Origin: Haematococcus lacustris
Taxonomy: Eukaryota > Chlorophyta > Chlorophyceae > Chlamydomonadales > Haematococcaceae
Direction: 5' to 3'
Assembly: GCA_030144725.1 (NCBI GenBank)
Contig: JASKMD010000027.1
Span: 965,533 to 1,029,532, forward strand
Length of the DNA: 64,000 nt
The stretch's first letter is position 1. Every line of letters begins with the position of its first letter. A program made the position numbers and the translations under genes. The notes beneath the pieces were generated by a model. It was given only the letters and a program-made list of their open reading frames with translations. It was not told where the DNA came from and ran no database searches. Shown here in pieces: positions 63,031 through 64,000 of the stretch.

Positions 63031-64000
63031 CTGCTCTCTCACAACATGGGTGGCTCGGCAAGGGTGGGAGGTCTCGCACTCGCTTGCTGCCCAGGCCAGG
63101 GTGCTCCTCGCCCCTGGCAAGTGTTGACAATCTCCTGAGCTTGGCTGTCGTTAGGGGGGCTCCCAAACAGTAGGCTAACTCAGCTTGAAGGGGCACACTG
63201 CTGGGGTACAGGCTCCTGCTGCTTGGCCTTGTGTGCTTTGCTTCCCAGCTGCTTGCAGCCCAGCCAAGGGTGCTACCAGCTCTTTGCCAGCAGCAACACT
63301 TCAAGAGGCGCCAATTAGCTCTCACTCCAGCCCTGGCCCGGCCACCTGCCTGGCTGCGGTGCTGACTTGACCTTGACTGACTTGTCCTTGCCCTTGGGTG
63401 GGATGGACAGGCTTGACAGGCTTGGCAGCCTGTTCAGCCTTGCTGGGCTTGGTCGCCCTCAGGCAAACATGAGATGAGTAGGAATATGGCTAACATCACT
63501 GTGCCAAAGGCTGCTGTTGCTGCTTGGCATGGGTGCTGCTTGGTTGTCTGGCTATCGACTGTTGCACACGGATGTAGCCTGTCTATACTGTGGTGTACAT
63601 GAGTCATACACAACCTGCCCATTGCATCCAGATCTGTCATTAGGGTGCGTGTGGGCTGATGCCTTATTGAGGCCCATTGGGGCGGTGGGTTGTTGATCAT
63701 GCAATACCACTCACGCAGGGCCACTGTTGGCACTGCTCAACCATTCGATGATTAACACGCCATTGGTGTGCCAGCTTATTCAGCTGCCCTGATCTGGGGA
63801 TGGTCTTAAAGCCTTGACTTCAGTCTATCCTTGCCTCGTCACATGCTTTGGCAAGTGAAAAGTGCACGTGAAAAGTTTAGATGGGGCCTGAACTAGGAAT
63901 TGTCAATCTGTCAACATGCTCATCTTTAGCTCATGCATTGACGCTTGAATCCACGACCTGACTCGTGGATGGCCACATACATGACTTCGCGTAGCGTACC
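63031..64000. other. Right end of window, no firm gene
   Basis: A plus frame at about 63205-63366 (YRLLLLGLVCFASQLLAAQP) could be a membrane or signal segment but has no support on either side. Otherwise nothing recognisable. Confidence 0.35.

Overview
The window is nuclear DNA of a green alga, most likely Chlamydomonadales (Volvox, Chlamydomonas and Haematococcus relatives). The signs are GC-rich intron-dense genes, long CAG/poly-Gln and proline-rich coding tracts, a (PPSPNPPSPP)n hydroxyproline-rich rod like that of volvocine wall proteins, and TGTAA motifs (the green-algal poly(A) signal) downstream of genes. No bacterial-type operon, CRISPR array or rRNA gene is visible. A run of exactly 500 N (46515-47014) is a scaffold gap. 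Gene models were read by eye from GT-AG borders and protein similarity, so exon edges are approximate.

Left third (1-12.5 kb): mobile DNA. The 3' part of a transposase gene (874-2650) lies between two inverted arrays of an 18-bp palindromic repeat (1-819 and 2931-3045). A chromodomain remnant and LTR of a Ty3/gypsy element follow (3177-3836). An 8.4-kb element (4032-12463) has TAGGGTA termini and a perfect 8-bp target duplication; nested in it are a mosaic of long inverted repeats, a coiled-coil protein gene (5391-6370) and a complete 2.7-kb non-autonomous LTR retrotransposon (8203-10896).

12.5-21 kb: minus-strand exons of a modular proline-rich extracellular protein ending in a Hint (Hedgehog/intein-type self-processing) domain, then a tRNA-Gly(UCC) gene. 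21.1-31.2 kb: a second transposon nest: a copia remnant interrupted by two hAT-type elements (the second itself carrying a TA-flanked MITE), then an intact Ty3/gypsy chromovirus (24916-31198) with identical-looking LTRs and a single in-frame UAG between Gag and Pol.

31.4-54.5 kb: the conserved gene core. Chloroplast SecY (minus), an unrecognised multi-exon gene (35782-38548, plus), a small two-exon gene (39086-39740, plus), a YAK1-type DYRK kinase (41104-49903, minus, interrupted by the N gap) and a tRNA (guanine-N7)-methyltransferase of the TrmB family (51567-54468, minus). Their introns and flanks are full of C- or G-rich simple repeats.

55-64 kb: two elements sharing a GGTCACCCCCGCCATTGGC terminal repeat (55126-56958 and 57000-58516), then plus-strand exons of a probable secreted protein with recurring Asn/Leu-rich repeats and a Ser-Pro linker. 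The cellular genes serve unrelated roles (thylakoid protein insertion, growth signalling, tRNA modification, cell wall) and do not form a pathway.
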